A stretch of DNA of 64,000 nt. It comes from Lactarius indigo (taxonomy: Eukaryota; Basidiomycota; Agaricomycetes; Russulales; Russulaceae). The notes beneath the pieces were generated by a model. The model searched no databases, was not told where the DNA came from, and saw nothing but the letters and a program-made list of their open reading frames with translations. The stretch is from assembly GCA_025766275.1 (NCBI GenBank), contig JAFKAC010000001.1:248001-312000 (forward strand), written 5' to 3'. A program made the position numbers and the translations under genes. Of this stretch, positions 62,701-64,000 are shown piece after piece. Numbering within the stretch: the stretch's first letter is position 1; each line of letters starts with the position of its first letter.

Positions 62701-64000
62701 TTTCAGCTTCAGAAAGCGTCACCGAGTAATAACCTATGGGGTGTCGCTTGCCATCAGACTTCTTTTGTAGTAGTACAGCTCCCACCGCGTAGCCGGAGGC
62801 GTCAACCTCTAATTCGAACGGATCTTGAAGGATGGGGTGTGCTAGCACCAGTTCTTCTGTTACGAGACGTTTTAGGGTGTTGAACGCCTTGTCTTCCTCT
62901 TCAGTCCATCGCCATTCTTCGTCCTTCCGTGTTAGTTTTGTGAGTGGCTTGGCGTGAGTTGCGAAACCGCGGATGAAAAGTCTGTAAAAGTTGCAGAAAC
63001 CGAGGAAAGAACGGACGTCTTTGACCTTTGTCGGCGTCGGCCAGTCTTTGATACCTTGGACTTTTACAGGGTCCATTCGGGTCACCCCCCTTTCAAGGAT
63101 TACCCCCAGGTAATCCATCCGTGGTTGATGGAACAGGCATTTCTCGAGTTTGAAATAGAGGTCGTGTTCTGCCGCGACGTGTAACACATCGCAGACGGCG
63201 CTCACATGGGCGTCTAGATCGTGATCGAAGTGAGTGGCGATACCGATATCATCCATGTAGACGCGTATGGTAGTGCCCAGTCGCTCGTGTTTTGCTATTG
63301 TGTCTCGATAAATGTGGTTCATCATGGCCTGGAAGGTGGTGGGGGAGTTTGTAAGTCCGAAGAACATGACCGTGGGTTCAAAGAGGCCGAATTTGGTCTT
63401 GAACGCTGCTTTTTCTTGGTCGCCGTCGCGAATGCGTATGTTGTTGTAACCCCATTGGATGTCAAGCTTGGTATAGATATGGGCGTTACTGAGGTCGAGG
63501 ATGAGGTCCTGTATTAGTGGCAATGGATATTGATTTCGAATGGTGTGGGAGTTGATGACTCGATAGTCCTGTACCGGGCGTAGTTTTCCGTCCTTCTTTT
63601 TAATGAAGAAGAAAGAGGATGCATACGGAGAGATGGAAGGGCGCAAGTACCCCTGCTTTAGCTTTTCGTCCAGAAATTCCTTGAGTTCGCCCTCTTCTTT
63701 TTGGGTCATAGGGTAAATTTTGCAGTCGATGGCGGCCGGCACGGATGGTTTGAAGTCTATCGCGTGATCCCACGGCCTTGCCGGGGGGAAGCGGTGCGAG
63801 GCTTGCTCGTTAAAAAGTTTGCTGAACATTGCGTATTCTTGAGGGAGTACTGCCGCCGTCTGTTGTTGCTTCGCTTGTATGGCCAATTCCGTCGAGGTGG
63901 TGGCCCGAGCGAACGTTTCTTCCTCTAGTTCCCGCACAATGTCTTCCTTTTCGGCCACGATGAGGGCGCGAGTGGTCGTTGTTGATAGCAATGCTTCAGT
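59726..64000 (-). CDS. Gypsy-H Pol (5' partial) with chromodomain and fused extension
   Basis: Open from the right edge to the stop at 59726, more than 1420 residues. RT (KKKDGKLRPVQDYR at about 131-143; YMDD at about 245); RNase H EVDASGYAVG; integrase HHCC (HGHPGIARTQ to CAECQRNK); DDE core (AVDFITKLP, IISDRDPRF, DGQSERTNQW); GPY/F (KLAARRHGPF); chromodomain EEYEVEAILDSRHF to SENQW (about 61115-61010). A 400-residue extension follows with DEDYYPARHPFL, RGRVRVPGAA, PEGFQANRRPHYIRYPI, GKPFYAEPH, LTAEVTRFR and the terminal coiled coil SIYRLERATALERIADE. The extension matches that of Gypsy-1/2/F and, more weakly, Gypsy-E ORF3. Confidence 0.95.
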   Translation of the reverse strand, partial: TEALLSTTTTRALIVAEKEDIVRELEEETFARATTSTELAIQAKQQQTAAVLPQEYAMFSKLFNEQASHRFPPARPWDHAIDFKPSVPAAIDCKIYPMTQKEEGELKEFLDEKLKQGYLRPSISPYASSFFFIKKKDGKLRPVQDYRVINSHTIRNQYPLPLIQDLILDLSNAHIYTKLDIQWGYNNIRIRDGDQEKAAFKTKFGLFEPTVMFFGLTNSPTTFQAMMNHIYRDTIAKHERLGTTIRVYMDDIGIATHFDHDLDAHVSAVCDVLHVAAEHDLYFKLEKCLFHQPRMDYLGVILERGVTRMDPVKVQGIKDWPTPTKVKDVRSFLGFCNFYRLFIRGFATHAKPLTKLTRKDEEWRWTEEEDKAFNTLKRLVTEELVLAHPILQDPFELEVDASGYAVGAVLLQKKSDGKRHPIGYYSVTLSEAERNYDIYDLELLAIVKALRNWRPLLAGAPHKIKIYSDHLNLQYWKSPQKISRRVTREVLELSEYDFEIHHIKGKNNGRADALSRRPDYDQGVGDNSEVVVLPPKVFVRTLNTARTFIANPNLLQPRHQQDEEVIKIWADPHHLKKIQGEWYKDGRFVVTGPASTQRVLIHDHHDLPIHGHPGIARTQRILERHYWWPRLRRDVYEYVQGCAECQRNKVNTRPIRAALHPITPILEAMPFHTVAVDFITKLPVSEGYDSILTVTDHDCSKASIFIPCREEITAEESAALYVTQVFKRFGLPRKIISDRDPRFTSKFTREVCRILGIQQNISTAYHPRTDGQSERTNQWLEQYLRFWVNERQDNWVTYLPIAEFAHNNWPHEHTKQSPFQLLMGYNLQADWTDKPSPIPSVTARLTQLKEARNDAQRLMKKAQESWVRNKDTPRFNVNDLVWLEGKHLRTNQPTAKLAARRHGPFRVIQVMSPYNYRLELPTQWSIHPVFHIDLLTPYKQTLLHGENFTRPPPELIDGEEEYEVEAILDSRHFGRGRRLQYLIKWKGYPDSENQWVNKDDVFAPEALRLYQETQTRRRTVKMSSARTEESHPLFLRSTTTTLMPTSPLRHVTQAQLLDSLTEDARALLAEDDDTEVLNTQLTPWTPLTPAEGPITAQEWINVITRFPDPTTTPDNDRAVVHVFRNNSGEREPIAVIPPSDDLIGVRGVFPSNDQRSSADGVRVGGLEESSSGVAEGTARLSSGPTEGDARAAAAMAAAEAGHDDEDYYPARHPFLRTKRDADNPLVTPWLVYTDGSPMYRGRVRVPGAADHRPFTAAEDPAHVIAPEGFQANRRPHYIRYPITGPDGVERDASHVQIIGGADPLILGVIPGSPHVYGKPFYAEPHVSAALRPTYPHEDLVVFEADKITDRALNRINDESLTAEVTRFRAASYELDRLRARVSQLRAMIECAQDNRRDSIYRLERATALERIADEQRDWPARDFR
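60136..60657 (-). other. Overlapping +1-frame ORF in the Gypsy-H pol extension
   Basis: 173-codon open frame, +1 relative to pol. EYELEGWRRVAAEWQKEQL followed by RERRQRWRQLRLAMTT lines up with the Trp-rich block of the overlapping ORFs in Gypsy-1, -2 and -F, whereas pol over the same bases is Ala/Gly/Ser-rich filler. The downstream match (RLKGSRRTDDPITF) may only reflect conservation of pol (PEGFQANRRPHYIRYP). Confidence 0.45.

Larger units (their letters stand above)
59174..64000 (-). mobile_element. Gypsy-H: Ty3/Gypsy chromodomain element, 5' part outside the window
   Basis: Minus-strand element with its 3' LTR at 59174-59694 and an unbroken pol running off the right edge. It is a diverged relative of Gypsy-1/2/F: same domain order, same pol extension, and the ATCTTGGTCTTC motif in the LTR. 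No disabling change is visible in the 4.3 kb of coding sequence. The left flank GACAG (59169-59173) would be the TSD. Confidence 0.93.

Overview
The window is a stack of transposable elements with no host gene that I can recognise. Chromodomain Ty3/Gypsy elements, Ty1/Copia elements, a Plavaka-type transposase gene with a 51-bp intron and a hAT-like MITE together suggest a basidiomycete fungus, most likely an agaricomycete. The species cannot be named from the sequence.

Layout, left to right. A Plavaka transposase pseudogene (minus strand; pieces at 8861-8969 and 17388-19180, the rest beyond the left edge) is split by two Gypsy elements. Gypsy-1 (1-8860, 5' end outside) itself carries an intact young Copia-A (1548-7927). 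Gypsy-2 (8970-17387) is complete, with TSD GAGAT, and carries a solo Copia-A-type LTR in its gag. Copia-C (19246-27147, plus) follows and carries a hAT-like MITE (21660-22640). Gypsy-F (27148-41819, minus) is next and carries Copia-G (30055-36782) and an unrelated solo LTR (38693-39153). Copia-D (42811-57544, minus) is split in its 3' LTR by Gypsy-E (42873-50689), the youngest-looking element. The window ends with the missing piece of the Gypsy-F LTR (57545-57877), about 1.3 kb of relic and repeat DNA, and Gypsy-H (59174 to the right edge).

The element boundaries show that 27148-42810 is inverted. The outer and inner flanks of Copia-C and Copia-D make proper target-site duplications only if this segment is flipped back (AGATG for one, GTTAC for the other). 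Flipping it also rebuilds a Gypsy-F LTR of exactly 509 bp, the length of its other LTR. Recombination between the two inverted Copia copies is the simple explanation, and their 3' halves look homogenised by gene conversion.

The Gypsy elements share an unusual plan. (1) The primer-binding site is complementary to the predicted first 11 nt of the element's own RNA, as in Tf1-type self-priming; this covaries between Gypsy-2/F and Gypsy-E. (2) The gag frame has no AUG for its first 134-174 codons but has a conserved GTG in good context just after the PBS. (3) Pol follows by an apparent -1 frameshift at GGGTTTT or GGATTTT. (4) A long conserved extension follows the chromodomain; it is fused to pol in Gypsy-1/2/F/H and is a separate zinc-knuckle ORF in Gypsy-E. 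(5) Within the fused extension a +1-frame overlapping ORF seems conserved at protein level. Most breaks in the old copies are CGA to TGA changes, and LTR pairs differ mainly at CpG, which points to cytosine methylation and deamination.
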